Assembly (NCBI GenBank): GCA_034359265.1
Contig: CP136891.1
Location: forward strand, 58,752,001-58,816,000
Length of the DNA: 64,000 nucleotides
Direction of reading: 5' to 3'
Source: Canna indica
Taxonomy: Eukaryota; Streptophyta; Magnoliopsida; Zingiberales; Cannaceae
Each line of letters starts with the position of its first letter. Position 1 is the stretch's first letter. The notes below the pieces were generated by a model that saw only the letters and a list, made by a program, of their open reading frames with translations, was not told the origin of the DNA and ran no database searches. Shown in pieces: positions 13,501 through 23,296 of this stretch. The position numbers were made by a program, and so were the translations under genes.

Positions 13501-13508
13501 CATGGCCG
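1937..13508 (+). CDS. MORC-type GHKL ATPase with CW zinc finger (multi-exon)
   Basis: Exons with GT/AG borders: ~1937-2097, 2183-2321, 2398-2484, 2811-3256, 3892-4072, 6869-6970, 7058-7390, 7651-7734, 7820-7978, 8395-8478, 8628-8765, 10083-10195, 11577-11718, 11798-11879 and 13400-13508. From 2811 onward all phases agree. The ATPase has an N box (ELVDNSRDAN), a G1 motif (VVDNGHGM) and a G2 motif (GRFGIGFK, followed across the splice by TGAMKLGRD). The transducer-like region runs to about 8765. The CW finger is split over two exons (WVQCNKCRKW, then PPEW/FC...GKC). Exon 13400 has a basic NLS-like run (KRPRKGQRRR). MORC proteins are nuclear ATP-dependent clamps that compact DNA in gene and transposon silencing. 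The first exon and the terminator are not settled. One upstream junction (2321/2398) is out of phase, so activity is uncertain. Confidence 0.8.
4814..4960 (-). repeat. 3' LTR of the Copia relic
   Basis: It starts tgatttaagag and ends tattctgaca on plus. It shares 'aaaccata(g/a)ct', 'tgtgaaca' and '(c)gcttattct'-type blocks with the partner at 6443-6606. It borders the polypurine tract. No matching 5-bp target duplication was found. Confidence 0.6.
5457..5700 (-). pseudogene. Copia reverse transcriptase C-terminal fragment
   Basis: The 66-residue open stretch reads MLGYKPVETPTDTNSF, then RYQRLIGKLIYLTFTQPNIS, the conserved end of Copia RT before RNase H. To the left (5020-5130) the RNase H C-terminus is readable (KIVTPYVALDNQLANIFTKA), interrupted by stops. 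Non-functional. Confidence 0.8.
5808..6095 (-). pseudogene. Copia gag/RT fusion fragment (YVDD loop)
   Basis: The first half resembles the UBN2-type Copia gag (WQEFDYVVLTWMLNNLEPN). The second half is RT around the active site (DHSIFVRHTTYGIVIIADYVDD). The join shows a large internal deletion. The protein would not be functional. Confidence 0.7.
6443..6606 (-). repeat. 5' LTR of the Copia relic
   Basis: It lies immediately right of the tRNA-Met-type primer-binding site. It contains the tandem-looking 'cttatataggg' block and ends gcttattctaagaaca, matching the left LTR's end tattctgaca with small indels. Confidence 0.6.
7526..7569. repeat. (TA)n microsatellite
   Basis: 22 uninterrupted TA units in the intron between exons 7390 and 7651 of the MORC-type gene. 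Confidence 0.95.
8766..10082. other. Long intron, no recognised element
   Basis: This 1.3-kb intron separates the last ATPase exon from the CW exon. Apart from the 41-bp duplication I recognise nothing. The stretch 9330-9480 is rich in 'gaactgaat/ccaaattgaa' motifs, a low-complexity pattern. Confidence 0.5.
8835..8915. repeat. 41-bp tandem duplication in intron
   Basis: The block ctgcttgaaggaaaaaattg... to ...gatagtatgctgagctt is repeated at once with two small differences. It is intronic, with no coding effect. Confidence 0.85.
10083..11718 (+). other. CW zinc finger exons
   Basis: Exon 10083-10195 gives HEWVQCNKCRKWRILPTD and ends ...PPE plus TG. Exon 11577-11718 starts G TTC TGC, completing PPEWFC and continuing to the fourth cysteine (NGKC). 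This gives the four zinc-binding Cys and the conserved Trp residues of the CW fold, which in animal MORC3/4 reads the histone H3 tail and prefers H3K4me3. The 1381-bp intron between them contains two diverged copies of a ~90-bp block (see 11128-11440). Confidence 0.75.
11128..11440. repeat. Diverged direct repeat pair in intron
   Basis: A block with 'taaaatgt(g/a)ttgattgg', 'ttcctaa' and 'acccaatcaattta' occurs at about 11131-11215 and again at about 11347-11440. This is probably an internal duplication or two halves of an unrecognised repeat. Confidence 0.5.
12039..12716. mobile_element. Non-autonomous TIR element (copy B) with 8-10 bp target duplication
   Basis: Left end catggtatcaaataccg; right end, reverse-complemented, catggtttaaaataccag. 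The element is flanked by ctcctcat (12031-12038) and ctcctcat (12717-12724), and the next two bases are ca versus aa. The left arm is a run of nested palindromes (taccgcccataccgggcggta, then the gcccggtatgac and aacggctcttaaaaagagccgtt hairpins). It carries no transposase frame. An 8-bp duplication would suggest hAT and a 9-10 bp one Mutator-like; I cannot decide. It lies in the intron between 11879 and 13400. Confidence 0.75.
12290..12475. other. GC-rich block inserted in copy B
   Basis: This segment is absent from copy A. It holds two consecutive perfect hairpins (gggggctttgccccc and gggggcactgccccc) and LTR-like wording (ttgacccctagtgggaccgc). It is probably a fragment of another repeat captured inside the element. 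Confidence 0.4.
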
Positions 13509-13799
13509 GTGAGGAGTTTTCGGTTTCAAAAAAAAAAACCCTGCTGTTACTGTTTATTGTAAATATAAATGACTAATAAGATTCATATAAGTGATTCCCA
13601 ATAGTTTGTAATCTAGGCCTTATGATTGTTCTGGTTTTCTCCTTATTCCTGTCATATTCTTTATTTGCTTATTCTTAATTTAACTCGTTCTTGTATGGTT
13701 TATATCATTCGATGCAGTGTCTAATGTTTTTGATTTAGACACTTTTCATGTATACCTACTACTAAAAAATGTGCGTAAATCTGTTTAAAATACACTGTT

Positions 13800-14032
13800 A
13801 TGTTCCCTGCTGGAACCTGTTAATGAACAGGTTCCCAAGGTACAGGGTTCCCAAGGTATAGGGTACCATGGAACCTATTCATTTATAGGTTCCAGGGTAT
13901 AAGTTCCTTCGGTTCTGAGTACCCGACGTGTTGGACCCGGACCCTACCTGAATTTAATTCGGGTCTACCCGATTGGGTAGATTCCAACCAGTTCCCGTCT
14001 ATCCGGTACCCATGCACACCCCTAAAAATAGC
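13800..14032. repeat. hAT-MITE-like fragment
   Basis: The right end reads ggtacccatgcacacccct a, the reverse complement of the common hAT-MITE terminus taggggtgtgcatgggtacc. Inside are repeated 'ggttcccaaggta(c/t)aggg' and 'acccga(t/c)tggg' words. No matching left terminus or target duplication was seen. Confidence 0.45.
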
Positions 14033-14500
14033 CATTAGGACCGATTTTAAGGTGCTTTGGAGCTATATAAAGCCCCCAAACCCCTTATTTTCCTCCTTCA
14101 ACTACTCATTCTCTTATTCTCTCAATTTTCTCTCTGAACTCTTTTATTCTCTCAATTTTCTCTCTGAATTCTTTTATTCTCTCAAATCTCTTTCAAAACT
14201 TCTCTCAAGTCCCCTAATTATTTTCATTCTAGCTTCAAGATTTGAATTATCTTTTTAATGTATAGGCGTATTATGACTTATGAGATTGAGATGTTTGTAT
14301 GTTCTATTTGTTGGTCATGTATGTTTTCTTCCATCATTTTAATGAATTTTCATTTTAAATTATGAATTTGGAGCTTTTTTTTATAAAAAAATTGTACAGT
14401 CTAGTCTTCACTTGCCCGTACCATGTGTTGGTACAGTGAGTATGGGCCAGTTATCAAGATTGATAGTAATATAAGATTTTAAACCATATATGCATCATCA
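14033..14500. repeat. TIR-element family, copy C (partial)
   Basis: It shares with copies A and A2 the block order '...ctttggagctatataaagcccccaaac', 'ttccatcatttt', 'aatttggagctt', 'ccgtaccatgtgttggtaca' and the end taagattttaaaccata. In between are three tandem runs of a ~27-bp ctctcaattttctctctgaa(c/t)tcttttatt unit (14111-14190). Non-coding. Confidence 0.5.
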
Positions 14501-14564
14501 TTTTCTACCTATTCTTTGAGTCCATTATAAACAAATTGGGGTTCTTTATTTTCTCCCCTTTGTT

Positions 14565-14668
14565 TATCATTGTGAAGTTTTGTGGAATGGGGTTGTGGGA
14601 GGTTATGATAATAGGTGATCTTTAAAATTGTGGAAGTTTTGTGGAATGGGGTTGGGGGAGGTTACGAT
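14565..14668. repeat. ~63-bp tandem duplication
   Basis: 'gtgaagttttgtggaatggggttgtgggaggtta' is repeated as 'gtggaagttttgtggaatggggttgggggaggtta' about 63 bp later. It lies in the putative last intron of the MORC-type gene. Confidence 0.7.
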
Positions 14669-15925
14669 ACATTTTGATTATCCTGGGCTATTTATTCATT
14701 ATTATATGCAAGGATTTACTTTCTTAAATAAATCTTGTTCTCATCATTCTACTGGATATGTGGGCTTGAACTTTTTACTTCCATTTTGTTTCATGTTCTC
14801 CTTTTTGCAGATCATTTCCATTTATTTCTTTTCACTTTTGAGAACTATTTTTATTTTGGTCATTAATATGCAAACATTCAATCAACTTTCAGAAGTGAAT
14901 TGCTTATATGAAGATTACCATCATAACTAAATGTTGCCTGCAGATGATGATGCTATTGCTGGTAAAAATAATGGATACAATACTCAAGTCTACACTACCC
15001 AACCAAATCTTGTTGTGAGAACTGAGAACTGAAGGCAGCTACTAATCTCTTCCCTGGGGATACCTGGTTTCTTTCTTAGTACCTCTTATGATATGCTAAC
15101 AATAAGCTTAGCATTATCATACCTAGGAATATTGATCAGCCAAATAGGTGTTCTCTTTTGGTTGCTTTTGTAGGTCAAGGGTTTTTTTTTTGTTGGTGAT
15201 TAGCTATCAATAGGTTAGATTACAGTCTTCTCATATTTGTATAAATTTGCTGTATTAACTTTCCACCCTAAGGTGGTTATATTATAGTAAAAGAATACTA
15301 AAAAGCTAATCAGGTAGAGAATCTTGTCACATCGTGTTGACAAAATGGTATTGACAATAGTAAAAGAATATAAGATTTGGAAGAGCGTACAAACCCTTAG
15401 CAAGTTGCTGTTGTAGTCTTGCAGTTGCTTATTTTCTTGGAGCTTGTTCATGTTCTCTATTCTTTGTTGCAGAAGGGAGCACAAGGTATGTGAAATACAA
15501 TTATCTGAAATATGTGGATTTGATTTCATTTGAGTGGGTGTTTCATGAAAGGAATTCTCATTCTATTTATTGATTTTCCCACTTGATATTATTGGTAGTT
15601 TCCAAATATATATTCACCATACAGGAACCTGTAGTTTTGTATTGTGCAATGCAGCTTCATAGATTGTTGTGAGAACTTTTGTACTACCAATGGTATTGCT
15701 CATATATAGACATTTTAAGTAAAGACAGAAACTCATCGGTGATTTTGAAAGATGCTCAGTAGTTTTGGATTTGTGTTTTTTAATGGAATGTGGAACTCTC
15801 AACCCTGTACCTATTTTTGTAAGTATGATCCTTCAATTGTGTGATCATCCCTGTTTCCTTTAGGAATGCGTCATGAGTGCGAAGACTCCAGAGTAAGTGC
15901 GAAGGGAAGGAAGTTGAGAGATAAC

Positions 15926-16349
15926 TAAGGGTAAGCATGGATCGGTTAACCGGTCTATTAGCAATTTTATTAACTGGTTCATTAATTTTGATTTTTCGAT
16001 TAACCAAAATTTTTTAATCTACAAATATAGTAACATTATACACATCATATATGGAGAAAAACTAAAATAAATATTGAATTCTCATCGAAAAAAAAAGTGA
16101 GCTAAGATAATGTGATGAAAAAATTATATATATATATATATATTAAAAATTAATAAATTATATTGAACCGGTCGGTTAATCGAAATCGATGGTCTTTTTA
16201 AACCGCGGATCGAACTCGAACCTTAAAATCAATTTTTCAAAAATATAACCCAAAATTGAAATAATTGGTTCGATTAATTGAAAAAATCGATTTGATTTCG
16301 GACCGGTTATCTAGTTAATCGAAAAATTAGTTTTTTTTGCTCACCCCTA
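15926..16349. mobile_element. hAT-type MITE, 424 bp
   Basis: Left end taagggtaagcatggatcgg; right end, reverse-complemented, taggggtgagcaaaaaaaac. Both are followed inward by ggttaaccgg/gattaacc words, so the element folds back on itself. The termini match the widespread plant hAT-MITE class. No convincing 8-bp target duplication remains. Non-coding, A+T-rich centre with a short (TA)n. Confidence 0.65.
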
Positions 16350-16565
16350 GTCTACACCCTGATGATAGGCCTCTCGTTCGTCTCCTCTCGCACAGAGATA
16401 GTGTCTCCAATGTCTCTTGCACATAGACGTAGTCTTTGGCGTCTCCTCTCGCATAGAGACGCCTCTGCACATAGATGAGCGTTTATGTGCGAGAGGTGTG
16501 TGCTCGTCTATGTGAGAGAGGTGTCTCTCGCATAGAGACGCCACGACGTCTCTGCGAGATATGCA
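16350..16565. repeat. Palindromic 'cgtctc...gagacg' repeat block
   Basis: Words such as gtctcctctcgca(t/c)agaga recur about eight times in both orientations, including perfect arms ggcgtctc/gagacgcc at about 16437-16465 and again near 16505-16545. The block starts right at the MITE end. It has much higher G+C than the sequence after it. Confidence 0.6.
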
Positions 16566-17364
16566 CGAGCGAGGCTCAAATTAAAATTAATTTAAGTTTT
16601 TATATTATTTATTAATTATAATAAATTTAATATAAAATATTATTTTAGACAATTATATTCAATAAATAATTTTACATTATTTTTCATTATAATATTATTG
16701 TAAGTAAATATATTCAATAAATAAATTTTAAAAGTTGTTTTACATTAATTTTTAGTTTTTTATTATATTATTATTAATTATAATATAAAATATTAGTATA
16801 AGTAAATACATTCAATTTTATTAAGAATGATATTTTGATCATTTAATTTTTTATTTCTTATTCGAATTAAACAAAATAATCATTTTTGATCTCTTTACCG
16901 TGTCAAATTCCTTATTTATTACTATTCCATGTATATTATTATTTCTTATTAATACACTCCGCAAACACACCCTTAGGTGACATGTGATAGTGCAGATTAT
17001 ATATATGTTAAATGAAAGAAATTGGTACCTTTCCTCCCTCTCGATCTACTCTTCATTTGATTTACTTTCAATATATATATATATATATGAGAATTTTAGC
17101 ATATATATTAGAGAATTTCAGTGGTGTGCATTGGTTGTCTTGGTATCTTGACTATTAATTAGTTAAGAACACGCACATTGCATAAATATATATATATATA
17201 AATATAATTTTATCTTAATAATTATGAATAATCAAATAAATTTATATAATATAAATTTATTAATTTTATAATATTATATAAAATATATTATTTGAATATA
17301 TATACATGTGCATTGCACAATTAAATATGTATATAATTAAATTGTAAAATTGTTATCAAAATTA
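16566..17364. other. A+T-rich spacer, no gene
   Basis: Very A+T-rich with several short (TA)n runs (about 17071-17088 and 17187-17199). No coding or RNA signal was recognised. It ends in the target-site copy tttttaatt (17365-17373) of the MULE. Confidence 0.6.
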
Positions 17365-17373
17365 TTTTTAATT

Positions 17374-17530
17374 CAGCGATTTTCCTAGAAGAGAATAAGT
17401 AGTCTTTTTTTTTTTTCAAATCCCGAATCCATGTTTAATTTTTCTCAAAATCAGAAAGTAACTAACTTAATACCTAGATTACCATCATATTTTATTAACG
17501 AGGTTAACCCCATTAACACATACGGTAAAA
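17374..17530 (+). repeat. Left terminal inverted repeat of the MULE
   Basis: It matches the reverse complement of about 50085-50239 over its length with scattered substitutions and small indels. The best-kept words are cgattttccta, gagaataag, agaaagtaact, taccctcata-like sequence and ggttaa(c)cccc. Confidence 0.8.
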
Positions 17531-17814
17531 AATTTCACATTCGGCGAGAACCGCTACCCCATTCTGCATGGAACGAGGTTAAATTTTTTTCACGATTGTT
17601 GTTGCTATCCCAGTTTATACGACGTTTCATTTGCCGGCACTGTTTCATCTCCACCGCTCCTTCTTCCTTCAAGTTGGCGACGACACCAATTAAAGTCTTC
17701 CAGCTCGTTTGAAGTCCACCGCAGAACCCAGCGACCTTCTTGTGCACTTAAACTCGATGGCCGCTTGAGTTCTTAATTCCTTCTTCAAGTTCTTCAAGTC
17801 GACGATCGCAAGTT

Positions 17815-18720
17815 AGATTTTGCTGATCCAAGTTATGGATCACATTTACTTAATCATTATAGATTTTTTGAGAGTTTATGATATTTGTCTAAATGCATTT
17901 ACTTTCATAAATGACATATATGACCGAACTAGTTGAAAATGGTCAATTTTTTTTCTCTCAACTCTAAAAAACTTATTTTGCTGATACATGGATCACACTT
18001 ACCTATGATTAATAGATTATTTTTGATTTTTTGGTGAATTTAGGATGGATTGGCTGAACCTGTTTAAAATAGGACCAACCTATTGAAAATGGTAAAAAAA
18101 TAGTTTTTCAACTCTAAAAAAAATTATTTTACTGATACACATTATGGAAGTGATTTGCCTATGAATATTAGATTTTTTTGTGATGTTTTGGTGAATTTAG
18201 GATAGATTGGCTGAACATATTTAAAATGGGACCAACCTGTTGCAAATGGTGAAAAAAAATTATTTTTCAACTCTAAAAAACTTCTTTTACTGATACAAGT
18301 TATGGAAGTGATTTACCTATGAATAATAGATTTTTTGTGATTTTTTGGTGAATTTAGGATGGATTGGCCGAACCTGTTTAAAATGGGACCAACTTGTTGA
18401 AAATGGTGAAAAAAATTGTTTTTCAACTCTAAAAAACTTATTTTATTGATACAAGTTATGGAAGTGATTTACTTATGAATAATAGATTTTTTGTGATTTT
18501 TTGGTGAATTTAAGATGATTGGAACCTGTTTATAATGTGACCAACCTATTGAAAATGGTAAAAAAAAATTATTTTTCAACTTTAAAAAATTTATTTTACT
18601 GATACAAGTTATGGATCACACTTACCTATGATTAGTAGATTATTTTTGATTTTATTGTGAATTTAGGATGAATTTTTTGAAATTTTATGATGATTTTTGA
18701 GATGCATTTACTTATCCAAT
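17815..18720. repeat. Left array of ~155-bp tandem units
   Basis: About six diverged units, each with 'ttatggatcacactta', 'gatttttt(g)gtgatttt', 'gtgaatttaggatggattgg', 'gaacctgtttaaaatgggaccaac' and 'ttgaaaatgg...caactctaaaaaactta'. The same unit occurs inverted at 21640-22550 and once or twice inside the transposase (20640-20900). Non-coding; probably subterminal repeats of the MULE. Confidence 0.8.
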
Positions 18721-18937
18721 AATGTTTTCAACAATAGGTGAAACTATTCTGGTATCATGAACAACACCAATAACCATGAGGTTCACCATATTGATTCAAG
18801 ATGTTACAATATTGATAGACCTTATTCTAGAAGAAGTACTAAGGTTTTGTTAAAGTTTTGATAAGCCATTGAATGCAAACTAGGATCAATCAAAAGTTCA
18901 TGAAAATACAATAACAGACGAAGTAACAACCCATCGT

Positions 18938-21545
18938 GTGGACACCCATCGTGTTGATCTTGATACTGTAGTACCAGTTGCAGTAACAACCCAACATTTG
19001 GACAATTTTGTGTTTCTTGATACTGTAGTAATAGCTGAACTAACAACCCAACAAACAACTAATGTTGTTCAGAGTGTTGTAACAGTTGTGCTTCTAATAG
19101 ACCTGAACAATAGTCCTAATTTTGATGACGATCCATATGACAGGATAGAGGAAGAATTGGCAGACGAAAGGATTAGAGAAGAAGTTGAGCAACCTGAGCC
19201 ATCAGAATTTTCAGTATTTACCTCACATGATGTTGCCAGAGCTAGATTTGATTTAAATGAATATATGTATGAGAATCCAAATGATTACCTTCAAAGTGAT
19301 GATGAGGATGAATCTGACCTGAACAATGATCAACACATTGACTTTACTATTGATAAAGAGCATATTAACTTTAATGTTGATGATTTAAGAGAAGAAGAGG
19401 ATTATGGATTAGAACAAACTATGTATGAAGAGAGAGTTGAGGACACCCAAAGTCCTGATGGAGATGAAACCCGAATAATTGATCCCAATAGCTTTGATCA
19501 TGATTAAACTGAATCAACTGAATTGTATCTACATTAGGTAAAAGATCTAAATCAAGTCGACTGATATATCATTTTATGTTTATACACTAGTTTTTTTGGA
19601 TATATCAAGTTTTTTTTCAAACAATTTTTGCTTACATTTGTCTACAGGTATTTCTTGATAGAGAACAATTTATAATAGCCCTTAAAAACTTTTGTATCAA
19701 GCGCAACTTCGAATTAAGACACTTGGAAAGTAAGAAGATATATATTAAGGTCTGATGTGTCAAGGATAATTGCCCCTGGACTTTGTCTGCTAGTGGGCAA
19801 GGCATGTTTACAGTGGTGAACTTTGTGAATAACCACACATGCAGAGTTTCTAGGCTCAATTTGGACCACTCTGTCTGCTCTGCTAAATTTATTGCGAATC
19901 AAATTAAGGATCAATTAGTGGGAAACCAAAAGTACACACCAGCTATGATCATAACTGAAATTCAAAAATCATTTGGAGTTAGGGTATCTTGTAAGAAAGC
20001 ATACAATGCACTTCAAATTGCTTTTGTATCTGTTCGTGGAGACTTTGCTGAAAGCTACAAAGATCTCCCTTCCTACTTAAGAGAATTAAGGATTTCACGA
20101 CCATGGTACCAAAGTAAAATTGTTATGTTGTAATGCAACTCATCATTTTCGACGGGTTTTCTAGTCTTTTTGAGCATCCTTGCGTGGGTTTAGAGAGTAT
20201 TTACGACAAGTATTGTGTATTGATGCCACCCACGTGAGGAGAAAGTATCGTGAAGTAATTATGATAGCTACTGCTATTGATTTTGAAAGTAGGTTTTTTC
20301 CTGTTGCATTTGTGGTGTGTGAGATTGAAAGAAGAGAATCATGGGAATGGTTCTTGGAAGAATTTGCCAATTGCATCCTTGAATTTAGAAGCTTGAGTAT
20401 CATGAGTGATAGATATCTGAATATTTTAGCAGCCGTTAAAAAAGTATTTCCAGAAGCTCACCATCGTTATTGTATGGTCCACCTAGCAAAGAACTTGGTG
20501 CATGATGTCCAAAGTAGGGGTGGTGCTGAATTTTTCTAGGGAGTTGCAAGAGCTACAAGTCTACACACCTTCAATGAATGCATGCTGAAGATGTTGGAAG
20601 TTCATCCGCCAAGCTATGAATGAGTTTCACAACTGGATAAAAAAATGGGTTACATTTTATTTCCCTGGTCGCGGGTATGATGGAATTATATCACCCATTT
20701 ACTTATGCATAATAGTTTTTCAGTGATTTTTAAAATTTCTTTTCTAGACCAAGTTTAAAATTGTCTGAACCAATTTAAAATGGTAAAAACTAATTGATAT
20801 TCCACTCCAAATAACTTATTTTGATGATCCCACTTGTGGATCACATTACTTATGCATAATAGAATTTCAGTGATTTTATAGTCATTCTAAAATGGTCGCA
20901 GGTATGATGTCCTTACGACCAATGCCGTTGAAAGATTGAATGCTTTATTTAGGGATGTTTGTGAGATGCCAATTACAATATTAATTGAGATGACAAGAAG
21001 GAAAGTTGCTGAATGATTCTATAAGAGGCATAAAGTTTCACTCAAATTGACTACAGTTTGACACCTAAATCTGAATCAGATCTTGCTGAAAATAGGAGCA
21101 AATGTCATTGGTATGCGGTTCATCCTCACACAGACCATTGTTATCAAGAGTTAGTACATCTACACAAACACTCATTGTTGATTTACACCAAAGACCATGT
21201 TCTTGTCATAAATTCTAGATATTTGGTATTCCATGCTCTCATGCGATGGCGGTAATTGGTTGGCGCAATCTCGATCCGTACCAATATTGTGAGCATTATT
21301 TTAGAACAGATACTTAACGAAAAATTTATGAAGACAAAATATTTCCTACTAGAAGTAAGTAGTATTGGCACAAAGAATCATTTGATCCTTTGGTAAAACC
21401 AGCACAAGCATTGGCATAGCCTGGTAGGAAGAGGAAAAGCAGAATAGAATCTTGACACAATGAAAAAGTTCCAAGAAAGTGCAACCAATGTAAGCACAAT
21501 GGGCATAATAGAAGGTCATCCCCCCCTTGTTGATGCGACATGTCT
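18938..21545 (+). pseudogene. MuDR/MURA-type transposase, degenerate
   Basis: Segments in order: acidic N-terminal frame (18938-19507, DDDEDESDLNN-like); DNA-binding domain after an acceptor at 19648 (FLDREQFIIALKNFCIKRNF ... CVKDNCPWTLSASG ... NHTC); MULE catalytic domain (20180-20539: CIDATHVRRKYREVIMIATA, ESWEWFLEEF, MSDRYLNI with two acidic catalytic positions, HHRYCMVHLAKN with the C/H pair); a TTNAVERLNALFRD segment (20909-21020); a SWIM finger remnant (GIPCSHAMAVIGW, about 21220-21260); and a C-terminal CCHC-like knuckle (KCNQCKHNGHN). Stops include TGA at about 19755, where a conserved Arg (CGA) is expected. It belongs to the plus-strand gene of the MULE and is inactive in this copy. 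Confidence 0.85.
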
Positions 21546-21639
21546 GTTATCCTTCAAAAATTTTAGTGCACTCTAAATATTAGATTGGTTGTATTTTGTA
21601 TGTGAATTTCCATTGAAAGACCTTTTATATGTGAAATAT

Positions 21640-22550
21640 TAAACTGGTTCAACTGTTTGTTATATGCCCATTTTCAACGAGTTCGGCTATGTATGCCACT
21701 TATGAAAAAATAATAATAATAAAAAATTATCATAAAATCTCAAAAAATCTATAATGATTAAATAAATGTCATACATAACTTGGATCAGAAAAATATATTT
21801 TTTAGAGTTGAAAATTAATTATTTTTTATCATTTTCAATTGGTTGGTCTTACTTTCAACGGGTTCGAAAAATCCATCCTAAATTCATCATAAAATCACAA
21901 AAAATTTATTATTCATAGGTAAATGTCATCGATAATTTGTACCATCAAAATAAGTTTTTTTGAATTCAAAATCATTTTTTAAAATTATTTTTAATTGGTT
22001 CGACCTATTTTCAACATGTTAGGCCATGTATGCCACTTATGAGAAAAATGAATATAAAAAATCACATAAAATCTTAAAAAGTTATAATGATTAACTAATG
22101 TCATACATAACTTGGATCAGCAAAATAAATTTTTAGAGTTGATTTTTTTTTTAATCATTTTCAACTAGTTGGACCTATTTTCAACAGGTTCGGAAATCCA
22201 TCCTAAATTCATCATAAAATCACAAAAAAATATTATACATAACTTGTACCATGGAAATAAGTTTTTTAGAGTTCAAAATCATTTTTTAAAAATAATTTTC
22301 AACTGGTTCGATCCATTTTCAACAGGTTAGCTCATGTATGCCAGTTATGAAAAAAATGAATCTCAAAAATCATCATAAAATCTCAGAAAGTCTATAATGA
22401 TTAAGTAAATGTCATACATAACTTGGATCAGCAAAATAAATTTTTTATAGTTGAAAATTAATTTTTTTTAATCATTTTCAATTGGTTGGGTCCATTTTCA
22501 ACAGGTTAGGCCATCCTAAATTTAGTTTAGTTCTAACATTTTATCATTTA
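21640..22550. repeat. Right inverted array of ~155-160-bp units
   Basis: About six diverged units on the opposite strand to 17815-18720. Recurrent words are 'tcatacataacttggatcag', 'ttttcaactggttcg', 'ccattttcaacaggtt' and 'catcctaaattcatcataaaatc'. They separate the 3' end of the transposase from the 3' end of the convergent Ulp1 gene, so this is the tail-to-tail intergenic spacer of the MULE. Confidence 0.75.
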
Positions 22551-22669
22551 ATCTGGTTCATCATAGACTCATCATGCAAGGAAAACATAAAATCATAGTG
22601 CGCAAATCACATACTAAGATAAAAATAAATAACTGTACATATTAAATAAATCACATAAATAACAATTAT

Positions 22670-23296
22670 TTACATTGGTTGTTCATTGTACTCATCATGC
22701 AAAATTTGCTGTGCATAGTTCCACCTAATTTTTATTATATCGTCTTGAGAGAAATCAAATTCTAAATGTTTCATCAAGTTTTCAATGTATTTCATTACAA
22801 AGACTCTGCAGTCCACACTTTCGTATTGTAATGGGCAACTACTAGCAATTCTTTTCCAACCATCTTCTTTAATCCTGGAGGCCACTTGGGTGATATATAA
22901 GTTCAGTCGTTGACATATTTGCAATTAAATTGCACTACATTGACAAAAATATAATTGGTCAATATAGTAACATAGTAATCTAACTAATGAAATCCAAAGA
23001 ATACTTACATTTTCTTGAAAATCCGATTGCGAACCAATATAATACGGCTTTGAATTCTAGTGCAAAAATTCCTTTTTGAATAAATCAACCATAAGTAGAT
23101 GCCAATGGCCTCCACTGTCTTTCATTGGATTAGTATGTTTGTTCCTATTGTTGTTGATAGGCATTAAAAGGTACCTAATGTTAGTGGACTGCGGATCTTT
23201 CTTTGAAAATAAATTTTTTAATAATCTTAAATGCTGCTTTTCGTTGAAGTTGAACATATTTCTACAATAAATAATAAAGTTAGTACATGTATGCAA
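22670..23296 (-). pseudogene. C-terminal Ulp1 protease domain (last two exons)
   Basis: Exon 23296 to about 23028 has IRYLLMPINNN, the catalytic HWHLLMVD and ends ...SDFQEN/gtaagt. Exon 22924-22670 has CPLQ and DCRVFVMKY and ends with a short tail (DEYNEQPM, stop). An in-frame TAG lies between HLLMVD and the exon end. Confidence 0.75.

Larger units (their letters stand above)
13400..15030 (+). other. Uncertain 3' end of the MORC-type gene
   Basis: Exon 13400-13508 joins 11879 in phase (G/AT) and ends at a strong donor (ccg/gtgagg) in phase 2. The next obvious candidate exon begins at 14944 after 'ttgcctgcag'. It stays open for 29 codons (DDDAIAGKNN... to a TGA at about 15030), but only if entered in phase 1. 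It would therefore follow 11879 directly, or need a 1-nt change in exon 13400. In phase 2 it meets TGA at once. Alternatives in phase 2 are a 13-nt micro-exon at 15475 and a short final exon at 15863 ending in TAA. None is proven. Confidence 0.35.

Noticed and set aside
19632..19914. Minus-strand open frames opposite the transposase
   Set aside because: They are shadows of the plus-strand MuDR DNA-binding domain, whose conserved residues (CPW, HTC) are on plus.
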